Of a stretch of DNA of 64,000 nt, positions 8,652-17,393 are shown in pieces; positions within the stretch are counted from its first letter, which is position 1, and every line of letters begins with the position of its first letter. Both the position numbers and the translations under genes were made by a program. The stretch is from Rhodobacteraceae bacterium 63075 (GTDB lineage Bacteria; Pseudomonadota; Alphaproteobacteria; Rhodobacterales; Rhodobacteraceae): contig QVMW01000012.1 in assembly GCA_003417655.1 (NCBI GenBank), forward strand, positions 1-64,000, read 5' to 3'. Below the pieces are notes generated by a model. It had not been told where the DNA came from, made no database searches, and saw nothing but the letters and a program-made list of their open reading frames with translations.

Positions 8652-10082
8652 TCAGAGCCCCTTGGCGCGGTAGCTGGCTTCCACCTTGGTGATCGCCGCG
8701 ATGTAGGAGGCCATGCGCAGATCATCGACATCGTCACGCTCATGCCAGATCTCGCGCATCTGCTGATAGGCAAGGCGCATGGTGTCGTCGAGGCCCGAGC
8801 GCACCAGTTCGAGCTCGCCCGCGCCCTTGAGGAATTTCTGCTTGAACTCGGGCGACATCGACCAGGCATCGCCGAGGTAGTGGTCGAGCCGTTCCAGCTC
8901 GTCGACGACCAGCTGGTTGCGCGCCTCTTCCTCACGGCGGTTCATGCGGCCAAAGCGGATATGGCTGAGGTTCTTGACCCATTCGAAATAGGACACGGTG
9001 ACACCGCCGGCGTTGGCATACATGTCGGGGATGATGACACAGCCCTTCTTGCGCAGGATGTCGTCGGCCCCCGCCGTGACCGGCCCGTTGGCCGCCTCGA
9101 TGATCAGCGACGCCTTGATGTTCTGGGCATTGTCGAGGTTGATCACACCCTCAAGGGCGGCGGGGACCAGGATATCGCAGTCATTCTCGAGATACTTGCT
9201 CCCGTCGCGAATATACTTGCCCTCGGGGTAGCCATCGACACCGCCATGCTTGGCGATCCAGTTGCGAACGGCTTCGACGTCAAGCCCGCTCTCGTCCATC
9301 AGCCCGCCGTCGCGCTCGATGATCGCGGTGACCTTGCAGCCATCCTGCTCGCTGAGGAACTTGGCCGCGTGATAGCCCACGTTGCCGAGGCCCTGCACGA
9401 TCACGCGCTTGCCGTCCAGCGTCCCGCTCAGGCCCGCCGCCTTCACGTCCTCCTTGTGGCGGAAGAACTCCTGAAGCGCATATTGCACGCCGCGCCCCGT
9501 GGCTTCCGTGCGGCCCTGGATGCCGCCCGCATGAGTCGGCTTGCCGGTGACGCAGGCCGCGGCGTTGATGTCGGTGGTGTTCATGCGGCGATACTGATCG
9601 GCGATCCAGGCCATCTCGCGCTCGCCGGTGCCCATGTCGGGCGCCGGGACGTTCTGCGACGGGTGAATCAGGTCGCGCTTGGCCAGCTCGTAGGCAAAAC
9701 GGCGGGTGATCAGCTCAAGCTCATGTTCGTCATATTGCCGCGGGTCGATGCAAAGCCCGCCCTTGGAGCCGCCGAACGGGGCCTCGACCAGCGCGCATTT
9801 GTAGGTCATCAGCGCCGCCAGCGCCTCGACCTCGTCCTGGTTGACACCGAGAGAATAGCGGATACCGCCCTTCACCGGCTCCATGTGCTCCGAATGAACC
9901 GAACGATACCCCGTGAAGGTCTGGATCTGCCCCCTCAGCCTGACACCAAAACGCACCGTGTAGGTCGCGTTGCAGACCCTGATCTTCTCTTCCAGGCCCG
10001 GTGGCAGGTCCATCACCGCTACGGCGCGGTTGAACATCAGATCCACGCTCTCGCGAAAGCTCGGCTCTTTTCTCGTACTCAT
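8652..10082 (-). CDS. gdhA: Glutamate dehydrogenase (Glu/Leu/Phe/Val dehydrogenase family)
   Basis: A 476-residue enzyme that interconverts glutamate and 2-oxoglutarate plus ammonia. The catalytic lysine region GGSKGGL (Lys107) and the dimerisation-domain block PVKGGIRYS are clear. The cofactor domain has GLGNVG. Its length is that of the NAD-preferring alphaproteobacterial type. ATG 10082 is chosen because GGGAG precedes it by 7 bases; the frame runs 27 bases further upstream. It is monocistronic, with its own hairpin. Cofactor preference is inferred, not shown. Confidence 0.92.
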   Translation of the reverse strand: MSTRKEPSFRESVDLMFNRAVAVMDLPPGLEEKIRVCNATYTVRFGVRLRGQIQTFTGYRSVHSEHMEPVKGGIRYSLGVNQDEVEALAALMTYKCALVEAPFGGSKGGLCIDPRQYDEHELELITRRFAYELAKRDLIHPSQNVPAPDMGTGEREMAWIADQYRRMNTTDINAAACVTGKPTHAGGIQGRTEATGRGVQYALQEFFRHKEDVKAAGLSGTLDGKRVIVQGLGNVGYHAAKFLSEQDGCKVTAIIERDGGLMDESGLDVEAVRNWIAKHGGVDGYPEGKYIRDGSKYLENDCDILVPAALEGVINLDNAQNIKASLIIEAANGPVTAGADDILRKKGCVIIPDMYANAGGVTVSYFEWVKNLSHIRFGRMNRREEEARNQLVVDELERLDHYLGDAWSMSPEFKQKFLKGAGELELVRSGLDDTMRLAYQQMREIWHERDDVDDLRMASYIAAITKVEASYRAKGL

Positions 10083-10473
10083 GAATGGTCTCCCTCTTGC
10101 GCGCGCCAACCACGCGACTCAGGCCAACTGTGCACAAATGCCGCACCTTTGGCCATAGAAACGATTGATTTTGCAGCACGCGGGACATGGCGGCGCAGTT
10201 TGCGCGGTGCCGCGCGGTCAATTTGCGCGCCGGTCCCGGCAACGATTCATTAAGCAAATTTCCGCGCATTGTCTCCGGGACGCGGACAGTAGCCCTCATC
10301 CAAGGCGATAGGTTCCAAAACCCCTTGTTTTTCTGGGAAAAGCCACGTTTTTTGCCATATTTTGGCCACAGACTTAAACCATATCTCTTGCCGGAACAGT
10401 TTATCCGGATTCCGATTCTGCATGCGTGTCTGGGCTGTGCGCAACTGCAGAAGATGCCGGGAAGTGAGGAAAG
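10083..10473. other. Divergent intergenic region, gdhA / tadG
   Basis: These 391 bases separate the divergent gdhA and tadG genes and are more AT-rich than the genes around them, especially 10310-10400. The stretch should contain both promoters. I could not identify a convincing -35/-10 pair, operator or small gene. A CTGTGCACA palindromic core lies close to gdhA. Confidence 0.5.
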
Positions 10474-12126
10474 ATGACGAAGTTTACTGCCAAGCCCGTG
10501 AAAGGCGCTGCCGAGTCGCAAGCGCGAATGCCACGCTCCATCAAGGGGGTGCTGCGCGATTTCGCGGATGATGAAAGCGGCGTCCTGGTCGCCTTCTCCA
10601 TCTGGTTCATGCTCATGATCCTCTTCGTCGGGGCGCTCGGCGTGGACGTGATGCGCTACGAGACACAGCGCACACGCCTTCAGGCCTCGCTCGACCAGGC
10701 TGTTCTCGCCGCTGCCGATCTCGATCAGAAACGCGACTCCGCCACGGTTGTCGCAGACTACTTCGACAAGTTCAAAGTGGACGCTCAAATTGTTTCATTG
10801 GATGTCGACGAAGGCCTCGCGCATCGTGAAGTCGTCGCACGGGCGGAAAAAACAGTCCCGACACAGCTTGTCCACATGCTCGGCGTGGATGAATTCAATG
10901 CCCCGGCCTTGTCCAGAGCCGTCGAACGGGTCGAGAACGTCGAAATCTCACTCGTGCTCGACATTTCAGGCTCCATGTCCGGCAACAAGATCAGCCGGTT
11001 GCAGACCGCGGCGACTGAGTTTGTCGACACAATCTTCGAGCAGAACCAGTCTGAAGGCGTGACCTTGTCGATCATTCCGTATTCGACGCAGGTCAATGTC
11101 GGAGAACACATGCTCGATGAGCTTGACGTCTCTGACGGCCACGAGAATTCGCACTGCGTGAACATCGAAGAGCCGGATTTCAACAATACCCGCTTCGAAC
11201 TCGCAGGCTCGGGGCGTGTCTATGAGCAGACACAGCATTTCGATGTTTTCACATATTCTGAAGGTGAGCTTTCAGCCCCCGTTTGCCGCGATGATCCGGG
11301 GGCGGTGATCACGCCCATTTCCGGCGACCGTGCAGCTTTGAAGACAGCGATCAACCAGCTCTCCGCAGGCGGGAATACGTCGATCGATCTCGGCATCAAA
11401 TGGGGTGCGATGCTGCTTGACCCCTCGACACAGGCTGCTGTGAGCGGCCTGATTGATGACGGTGTCGTCAATCCGATCTATGCCAACCGCCCATTGAACT
11501 ATCAGGGCGACGACGCCATCAAGGTGCTCGTCGTAATGACCGACGGGCAGAACACGAGCCAGTACCGCCTCGATGACCCCTATCGCAGTGGCGATTCCAA
11601 CGTCTGGTACAACGCCGCAGAGGACCGCTACGGTGTCTACTGGCCCAATTCGAAGCGGTTCTACCGCCAGTCATATTCCGGCAATTACCGGATCAATACG
11701 AGCAACGGCTATTATATCTGGCAATCCAGCGATAGCGCGATCGCCAACCGGATTTCCAACGAGTTCCCAGGATATGAACGGCTGACCTTCCCCGAGCTGT
11801 TCGCGCAGGCCTCCAATGCCTGGATCGCTTACTACCTCTACTCGCCGGTCGACTACAATTACTGGAGCAATTGGTATCACGCCCCGCGGGATATCGTGCA
11901 CCCGGGCTCATCCAAGGATGGCCACACCCAGACGGTCTGCAATTCCGTGAAGCAACAGGACATCGTTGTCTACACCATCGGATTTGAAGCGCCGAAACAC
12001 TCGGAGAACCTGCTGGAATCCTGCGCGAGCACACGCAGTCACTTCTTCGATGTCGATGGGATCGAGATCTCGGATGCCTTTGCCGCCATCGCCGCCTCCA
12101 TCAGCCAGTTGAAGCTTATCCAATGA
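10474..12126 (+). CDS. tadG: TadG-like von Willebrand A-domain pilus assembly protein
   Basis: A 550-residue protein. A hydrophobic N-terminal helix (about residues 40-65, after ADDESGVLVAF) resembles the TadE/TadG pseudopilin anchor. The anchor is followed by a von Willebrand factor A domain whose metal-ion site is DISGSMS (Asp163, Ser165, Ser167), with VLVVMTDGQNT further on. The long Tyr/Ser/Asn-rich insert around 370-470 is unusual. GAGGAAAG precedes the ATG. It starts an operon with two TadE-type genes (the next gene overlaps in ATGA). It probably acts as an envelope or minor pilus component of the Tad system encoded at the right end of the window. Confidence 0.85.
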   Translation: MTKFTAKPVKGAAESQARMPRSIKGVLRDFADDESGVLVAFSIWFMLMILFVGALGVDVMRYETQRTRLQASLDQAVLAAADLDQKRDSATVVADYFDKFKVDAQIVSLDVDEGLAHREVVARAEKTVPTQLVHMLGVDEFNAPALSRAVERVENVEISLVLDISGSMSGNKISRLQTAATEFVDTIFEQNQSEGVTLSIIPYSTQVNVGEHMLDELDVSDGHENSHCVNIEEPDFNNTRFELAGSGRVYEQTQHFDVFTYSEGELSAPVCRDDPGAVITPISGDRAALKTAINQLSAGGNTSIDLGIKWGAMLLDPSTQAAVSGLIDDGVVNPIYANRPLNYQGDDAIKVLVVMTDGQNTSQYRLDDPYRSGDSNVWYNAAEDRYGVYWPNSKRFYRQSYSGNYRINTSNGYYIWQSSDSAIANRISNEFPGYERLTFPELFAQASNAWIAYYLYSPVDYNYWSNWYHAPRDIVHPGSSKDGHTQTVCNSVKQQDIVVYTIGFEAPKHSENLLESCASTRSHFFDVDGIEISDAFAAIAASISQLKLIQ

Positions 12127-12656
12127 AACATGTCAGTCAGTATATCCGCCGCTTCCGCGGAGAAGAGGACGGCAACGCGACGGTCGAGTTCGCGATCCTC
12201 TTTCCGTTCTTCGTGTTCATGTTCTGCGCAGCCGTGGAACTGGGGATGATCACCTTCCGCCATTCCATGCTGGAACGCGGCCTTGACCTCGCCGTGCGCG
12301 ACGTACGCCTGACAACAGGGGTCGACTATCAGCACGACGATATCCGGGACCGGACATGTGGCTATGCAGGCTTCCTGCCCAAGTGCACCACCAGGCTTCA
12401 ACTCGAGATGGCCCCGCTGGACATGCGCAATTACACCAGACCGGACGGCACTGCCCGCTGCGGCGATATCGCCCTCACGGCGAACCCCGCGAACGAGTTT
12501 CAGAATGGTCGCCAGAACGAGATGATGATCCTGCGTGCCTGCTATACCTTCAAGCCGCTCTTCCCGCTCACGGGCCTCGGTCGTCATCTCTCGACAGATG
12601 ATACAGGCCACGCCGCGATGGTCGCCACATCTGCCTTCGTTCAGGAGCCGCTCTGA
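12123..12656 (+). CDS. TadE-like pseudopilin
   Basis: A 177-residue protein with a class III prepilin-type N-terminus. A charged leader, RRFRGEEDG, is followed by NATVEFAILFPFFVFMFC, with Glu at position +5 after the Gly cleavage site. A Tad prepilin peptidase such as the one at the right end would cleave it. The rest is a periplasmic domain with several cysteines. It overlaps tadG by 4 bases and its stop overlaps the next start by one base, so the three genes form one operon. Confidence 0.85.
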   Translation: MKHVSQYIRRFRGEEDGNATVEFAILFPFFVFMFCAAVELGMITFRHSMLERGLDLAVRDVRLTTGVDYQHDDIRDRTCGYAGFLPKCTTRLQLEMAPLDMRNYTRPDGTARCGDIALTANPANEFQNGRQNEMMILRACYTFKPLFPLTGLGRHLSTDDTGHAAMVATSAFVQEPL

Positions 12657-13225
12657 TGATCTGGTCCTATATCAAGTCCCGCCTCGCTGCCTTCCGTGAA
12701 GAAACCGGTGGCACCGTCTCGATCGAGTTCGTCATCATGGCCCCGATCATTTTCTGGGCCTATGCTTCGATGTTCTCCTGGTTCGACGCCTACCGTCAGG
12801 TTGGCGTGCACGAAAAGGCCGCCTTCACCATCGCCGACATGATCAGCCGCGAAACCGAACCGCTCGATGACGCCTACATCGACTCGGCACGCGATCTTTC
12901 CGCCTTCCTGACACGGTCGAGTGAAAAGATCGATCTGCGCGTATCCGTGATTTCTTACAAGGCAAAGAAGGACGAATACGGTCTGGATTGGTCGGAGAAA
13001 CGCGGCAACATCACCAAGCTGCGCAATTCCGATGTGAAAAACTGGCATGACAAGCTGCCGGGGCTCGTCGATGGTGAGCGGTTGGTCCTTGTCGAAACCA
13101 AGATGGAGTACACCCCCCCGTTCCTCTACGGGCTCGTGAGGGAGAACTCGATCAGGACCTTCGTCTTCGCGCGCCCCCGCTTCGGACCACAAGTCTGCTA
13201 CAACAGCTGCGGCAAACCCAGCTGA
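12656..13225 (+). CDS. TadE/TadF-like pseudopilin
   Basis: A 189-residue protein of the same type as its neighbour. The leader FREETGG is followed by TVSIEFVIMAPIIFWAYA, with Glu +5 after the Gly. It is likely the second minor pseudopilin (TadF-like) of the pair needed with TadG. The start overlaps the preceding stop (TGATG). The last gene of the three-gene operon; its end converges on a minus-strand membrane protein only 12 bases away. Confidence 0.82.
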   Translation: MIWSYIKSRLAAFREETGGTVSIEFVIMAPIIFWAYASMFSWFDAYRQVGVHEKAAFTIADMISRETEPLDDAYIDSARDLSAFLTRSSEKIDLRVSVISYKAKKDEYGLDWSEKRGNITKLRNSDVKNWHDKLPGLVDGERLVLVETKMEYTPPFLYGLVRENSIRTFVFARPRFGPQVCYNSCGKPS

Positions 13226-13237
13226 GCATAGTGTAAA

Positions 13238-13705
13238 CTAATCTTGACGTTCCTGGCCGAGGCGCTTTTCCAGCGCGTCGGCCAGTTGCCTTGTCTGGAC
13301 GCTCGAGGCCGCCCCGCCGAAGGCCGCGCGCTTTCCCGCGCGCCACCAGAGCCCCATGCGCCAGCGCGGCTCGGCCTCCTCGCGCAGCTTGAGCGAGAAT
13401 CCATTGGACGGGCGAAAGGCAAGATGCCCCCGCACGACCTCCTCGACCTGGTCCAGCGTCACGATCAGCTCGCCGGTGCTTTCCTCCAGCCGATCCTCCA
13501 CAAGCCGCACGCTCACCTCGGTATCGCGCCAGAGCCGGACCCCGCTCCAGATGAGCGCCGCCCCCAGCAGCAAGATCAGCCCCTGCGCAAGCAGGCTCTG
13601 CGGCGCGTCCCAAAGCGCCGTGCCGAGGAGCAATGCGCCCGACAGCAGCACCGCGCCCGCCCCGACCCCGCGCCGCAGCGGGCTGACTGTCATTTCGATA
13701 TCCAT
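13238..13705 (-). CDS. Hypothetical membrane protein, two transmembrane helices
   Basis: A 155-residue protein with two adjacent hydrophobic segments (about 14-32 and 38-55, GAVLLSGALLLGTALW and LIWSGV region). A soluble domain of about 95 residues follows (EVSVRLVEDRLEESTGELIVTLDQVEEVVRG). The arrangement resembles small PH-like membrane proteins, but I cannot name a family. AAGGAAAGGG precedes ATG 13705. Function unknown. Confidence 0.7.
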   Translation of the reverse strand: MDIEMTVSPLRRGVGAGAVLLSGALLLGTALWDAPQSLLAQGLILLLGAALIWSGVRLWRDTEVSVRLVEDRLEESTGELIVTLDQVEEVVRGHLAFRPSNGFSLKLREEAEPRWRMGLWWRAGKRAAFGGAASSVQTRQLADALEKRLGQERQD

Positions 13706-13886
13706 GCCCTTTCCTTTACGGTGCCCTACCCATCACGTCCAGCCGGAGCCGCCCCGCCGGCCGGGCGCGCCGGCCCTGGCAGGGGGTTTTGTGCATGACC
13801 GCACAGAAGCCAGCAGCCCTTGCAGAATTGCGAGGCCTGCCCGCCAGCTCTAAATTGAGACCGACAGCGACAAAAGGAGACACCCC

Positions 13887-14798
13887 ATGTCCATCCGCCC
13901 TGTTCTCGAAAAGCGCCCTGCCAGCCCGACGCGCGAAGGCGCCGGCGTCCATCTCCACCGCGCCTTCGGCTTCCAGGACCCCTCCGAGCTCGACCCGTTC
14001 CTGCTCTTCGACGATTTCCGCAACGAGGATCCGGCGCATTACGCCAATGGCTTCCCCTGGCACCCGCATCGCGGCATCGAGACGATCACCTATGTGCTCT
14101 CCGGCGAGGTGACCCATGCCGACAGCCTCGGCAACGAGGGCACGCTCGGCGCGGGCGACATCCAGTGGATGACAGCCGGCGCCGGCATCATGCACCAGGA
14201 GATGCCGAAGGGGAACGCGCAGGGCCAGATGCACGGCTTCCAGCTCTGGGCCAACCTGCCCTCGAGCCTCAAGATGACCGCCCCGCGCTACCAGGACGTG
14301 GACTCAAAGGAGATTCCCGAGATCACCGACGATGACGGCACCCGCGTCCGTGTGATCACCGGCGAGTTCTGGGGCAAGCGCGGCCCCGTCGACGGCATCG
14401 CCGCCGACCCGCAATATCTCGATGTCTTCGTGCCCGCGGGCGTGAAGAAGACCCTGCCGATCGACACCTACCGCCGCGCCTTTGCCTATGTCTTCGAAGG
14501 CTCCGGCGCCTTCGCCGATGCCTCGCAACCCACGGGCGTGCTGCTCGAGAAGGAGGTGATGGGCGAGGAGGTGAATATCCGCGACATGTCCGGCAACCGC
14601 ACGCTGATCCGCTTCGGCACGGGCGATGAGATCACGGTGCAGGCAGGCGAGCGCGGCATCCGCTTCCTGCTCATCTCCGGCGCGCCCCTTCAGGAGCCGG
14701 TGGCCTGGCACGGGCCGATCGTGATGAACACGCGCGAGGAAATCCTCAAGGCCATGTCGGACCTGCGCAACGGCAGCTTCATCAAGCCCGCGCACTGA
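13887..14798 (+). CDS. Pirin family protein
   Basis: A 303-residue bicupin. The N-terminal cupin carries the pirin metal ligands in HPHRGIETITYVLSGEVTHADS, followed by GAGDIQWMTAGAGIMHQEMP. The C-terminal pirin domain is at about 180-285. Pirins bind Fe; some bacterial members act as quercetinases or redox-responsive regulators. The role here is not determined. AAAGGAG precedes the ATG. Confidence 0.9.
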   Translation: MSIRPVLEKRPASPTREGAGVHLHRAFGFQDPSELDPFLLFDDFRNEDPAHYANGFPWHPHRGIETITYVLSGEVTHADSLGNEGTLGAGDIQWMTAGAGIMHQEMPKGNAQGQMHGFQLWANLPSSLKMTAPRYQDVDSKEIPEITDDDGTRVRVITGEFWGKRGPVDGIAADPQYLDVFVPAGVKKTLPIDTYRRAFAYVFEGSGAFADASQPTGVLLEKEVMGEEVNIRDMSGNRTLIRFGTGDEITVQAGERGIRFLLISGAPLQEPVAWHGPIVMNTREEILKAMSDLRNGSFIKPAH

Positions 14799-14829
14799 GC
14801 CGCGCGTCCAACTGGCCCGCGCCTTTTTC

Positions 14830-14876
14830 TTGCTGAAAATATCCCGAGGGGGTGCGGGGGAGCAGAGCTCCCCCGC
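14830..14876 (+). repeat. Intergenic repeat unit 1 with perfect hairpin
   Basis: Downstream of the pirin gene. The sequence has a TTTCTTGCTGAAAATATCCCG lead, then AGGGGGTG, then a perfect 10-bp hairpin GCGGGGGAGC / GCTCCCCCGC around AGA (14854-14876). A second copy with the same lead and a different but equally perfect hairpin is at 23872-23975. It probably serves as a 3'-end or terminator element of a dispersed family. Confidence 0.6.
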
Positions 14877-14908
14877 CCGGTCGGATCCGGCGCAGCCGGA
14901 TCCGACAC

Positions 14909-15610
14909 TCAGGCCAGGCCGAGCCAGCCCGGAAGATGCCCGATATCCGGCAGGACGATGTCGGCATGCGGTGCCAGCTCGGCCTCGCCGGCCATCCCCG
15001 TCAGCACGGCGATACAGCCCATGCCCGCCGCGCGGCCGGCGCTCAGGTCATGCAGGCTGTCGCCCACCATCACGCAATCAGCGGGCTCCAGGGCCATCGC
15101 ATCGCAAAACCCCCTGAGCTGCCCCGGCGCGGGCTTGCCGCCGAAACCGCTGTCGAACCCGGCGATGAAATCGAACGCCTCCGTGATGCCCGCGCTCGCG
15201 AGATGCGCAAGGGCAGGCTCTTCGGCGTCGTTCGTCGCCACGCCGAGCTTCAGCCCCGCCGATCTCAGCTGTGCCAGCAGCGGCGCCAGCGGCACCGCCT
15301 CGGCCTGGGGCGCGCGCGCCGCCTCGGCGTTGAGCAGCGCCTCGATCTGCGGCACCTGCATGTCCGGCAGATGCGGATAGAGAAGCATCGCGATCTCGCT
15401 CGGCATCCCCGCGATCACCGGGCTGTCTTCCTCGAAGCGCTGCGCCGCGAGGTCGAAACCGATCGCCCCGGCCATCGCCTGCGCATGGGCCGCGTCCGTG
15501 GCGAGCCGCCGCAGGAAAGCCAGCGCCCAGGCCTCCCAGGTGCTGGCAAAGTCGAAAAGCGTGCCGTCCTTGTCGAACACGATGCCCTTGATCTTGCCGG
15601 GCGCTGTCAT
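14909..15610 (-). CDS. HAD-family phosphatase (phosphoglycolate phosphatase-like)
   Basis: A 233-residue HAD hydrolase. Motif I is FDKDGTLFD (nucleophile Asp about 12), motif II VATND, the lysine of motif III sits in GGKPAPGQLRGF, and motif IV is MVGDSLHDL. The alpha-helical cap between motifs I and II fits the Gph class, although the first motif is DKDGT rather than the common DLDGT. The exact substrate is unknown. It is probably coupled to the upstream DUF3572 gene, whose end it overlaps by 4 bases. Confidence 0.88.
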   Translation of the reverse strand: MTAPGKIKGIVFDKDGTLFDFASTWEAWALAFLRRLATDAAHAQAMAGAIGFDLAAQRFEEDSPVIAGMPSEIAMLLYPHLPDMQVPQIEALLNAEAARAPQAEAVPLAPLLAQLRSAGLKLGVATNDAEEPALAHLASAGITEAFDFIAGFDSGFGGKPAPGQLRGFCDAMALEPADCVMVGDSLHDLSAGRAAGMGCIAVLTGMAGEAELAPHADIVLPDIGHLPGWLGLA

Positions 15611-15891
15611 GTCCAGTTCACCTGCTCACCGCCCGGCAGCTGCGCCCGCGCCCGCATCGGCGCGTCGTATTTCAGCCCTTGCGCATCGCAGAAGGCCACA
15701 ACCCAGGCATCGTCCATCACGATGAAATCGAGCACCGATCCGAGAAAGGCCGGGTCCCCCGCCTGCTCCCGGATACCGCTTGCCGAGGCCCCGCTCGCGC
15801 CGAGAAACACGGGCAGCAGCTCCTCGTTTCCCGCCAGCCAGATGAGCGCTTTCATGCCGATCTCCTCCGCCGCCTCCTGCGTAAATGACAA
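15607..15891 (-). CDS. DUF3572-type small protein (TTG start)
   Basis: A small acidic protein ending MRARAQLPGGEQVNWT, recognised as a DUF3572-like alphaproteobacterial family of unknown function. An ATG at 15855 would give 82 residues. TTG 15891 gives 94 residues (start MSFTQEAAEEIGMKALIWLAG) and is preceded by AGGAG at an 8-base distance. The apparent GGAGGAG before the ATG is simply two Glu codons of the helix. The longer form is therefore preferred. It overlaps the HAD gene by 4 bases and is divergent from the PleD-like gene. Confidence 0.75.
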   Translation of the reverse strand: MSFTQEAAEEIGMKALIWLAGNEELLPVFLGASGASASGIREQAGDPAFLGSVLDFIVMDDAWVVAFCDAQGLKYDAPMRARAQLPGGEQVNWT

Positions 15892-15976
15892 TTTTAACGC
15901 TCCTGGAAAGGTTTTCTTAACTCCTTTTGCGAAATGATGAACGCATCCGCAAGCTCTAAGGGGGTTCCTGCGTCTC

Positions 15977-17389
15977 ATGCCAGGCAAGGTTCTGATCGTT
16001 GATGACATCGCCACCAACCGCATCGTGCTCAACGTCAAGCTGAGCGCGGCGGGGTATACGGTGGTCCAGGCGTCGAGCGGCCGGGCCGGGCTCGAAACCG
16101 CGCGCCGCGAGCGGCCCGATATCATACTGCTCTCAAGCAGCCTGCCGGACATGCCGGTGACACGGCTGCTGGCCGAGCTTGGCCGCGACGAGGCCCTGCA
16201 CGGGATCCCGGCCATCGCGCTTCTCGAAAGCCACGAAACCTCGCGCAAGCTGGCCCTGCTCGACTCCGGCGCAGCCGACGTGCTGCCCGCACCGCCCGAC
16301 ACCGCCATGCTGCTCGCGCGGTTCCGCGCCCTGCTGCGAGCCCGCGACGGGCGCGAGGACGCAGCCTTGCAAGAGCAGATGAAGCGCGCGCTTGGCTTTT
16401 GCGAAAGCGGCGCCGAGTTCGAAGCGCCCCCCCATATCAGCATCGTGGCCCGGAACGCCCAGCGCTCGGCAGCCTGGGCCGCGGCGCTGGATTCGCAAGC
16501 CATTTGCAGCAAGGGCCACACGCCACAGGCGGAGATGCTGCGCCTCATTGAAAGCGCGCCCAGCTCCCCCGACATCGTGCTTGTCGAATGTGCCGAGGGC
16601 GAAGCCGCCGCGCAGAGCCTTTCGCTGATCAGCGACCTGCGTGCAGGGCCCAATACCCGCCATTGCGGCCTCGTCGTGGTCGTGCCCGGCGACGAGGCCC
16701 AATTGCGCGCCGCCGCCTTCGACCGCGGTGCTGACGATGTGCTCGTGAAAGGGTTCCATACACGCGAGCTCCGGCTCAAGGTGCAGCGCCTGGCCCGTCG
16801 CAAGCGCCTCGGTGATGCCCGCCGCGCCCATATGCAGGCCGGCCTGCACGCCGCCATCACCGATCCGCTCACCGGCCTGTTCAACCGCCGCTATGCCCTG
16901 CCGCATCTCGAGAAGCTCACCGCCGAATCCCGGCCCGACGCCGCGCGCTGCGCGGTCATGGCGCTCGACATCGACCATTTCAAGCGCATCAACGACCAAC
17001 ATGGCCACCCGGTCGGCGACGCCATCCTGGCCGAGCTCGCAGACCTGTTGAAACGCTTCCTGCGCAAGGATGACATCGCGGCCCGGATCGGCGGCGAGGA
17101 GTTCCTCGTCATCCTGCCGGACACCTCCCGCGCCCAGGCGCAGGAGACCGCGCAGCGCCTCTGCCGCCTGATCTCGCGACACGCTTTTCAAGCGCCGGGT
17201 GTGGACGAGCCCCTGCGCGTGACCGTCAGCATTGGCCTGGCCATGACCGAGCGCGGCGGCGGTGCCGAGCTTCCGCCACGCGCGGAAGATGCCGTCGAGA
17301 CGCTTCTGGCCCGCGCCGATGCCGCGCTCTACGGCTCCAAGCGGCACGGCCGCAACCAGGTCACGATCAGCACGCGCAGCGCGGCCTGA
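15977..17389 (+). CDS. PleD-like diguanylate cyclase with two degenerate receiver domains
   Basis: A 470-residue protein with receiver 1 (about 1-125), receiver 2 (about 150-285) and a GGDEF domain (about 300-465). The catalytic signature is GGEEF (372-376). The inhibitory I-site RKDD (363-366) is intact nine residues upstream, as in PleD. The cyclase should therefore make c-di-GMP and be product-inhibited. Receiver 1 keeps the acidic pair (Asp9, Asp10), but the phospho-acceptor position is Ser53 (LLSSSLPD) and the conserved Lys is Ala105. Receiver 2 lacks the acidic pair. Activation by phosphorylation therefore looks unlikely. Confidence 0.88.
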   Translation: MPGKVLIVDDIATNRIVLNVKLSAAGYTVVQASSGRAGLETARRERPDIILLSSSLPDMPVTRLLAELGRDEALHGIPAIALLESHETSRKLALLDSGAADVLPAPPDTAMLLARFRALLRARDGREDAALQEQMKRALGFCESGAEFEAPPHISIVARNAQRSAAWAAALDSQAICSKGHTPQAEMLRLIESAPSSPDIVLVECAEGEAAAQSLSLISDLRAGPNTRHCGLVVVVPGDEAQLRAAAFDRGADDVLVKGFHTRELRLKVQRLARRKRLGDARRAHMQAGLHAAITDPLTGLFNRRYALPHLEKLTAESRPDAARCAVMALDIDHFKRINDQHGHPVGDAILAELADLLKRFLRKDDIAARIGGEEFLVILPDTSRAQAQETAQRLCRLISRHAFQAPGVDEPLRVTVSIGLAMTERGGGAELPPRAEDAVETLLARADAALYGSKRHGRNQVTISTRSAA

Positions 17390-17393
17390 CCGC

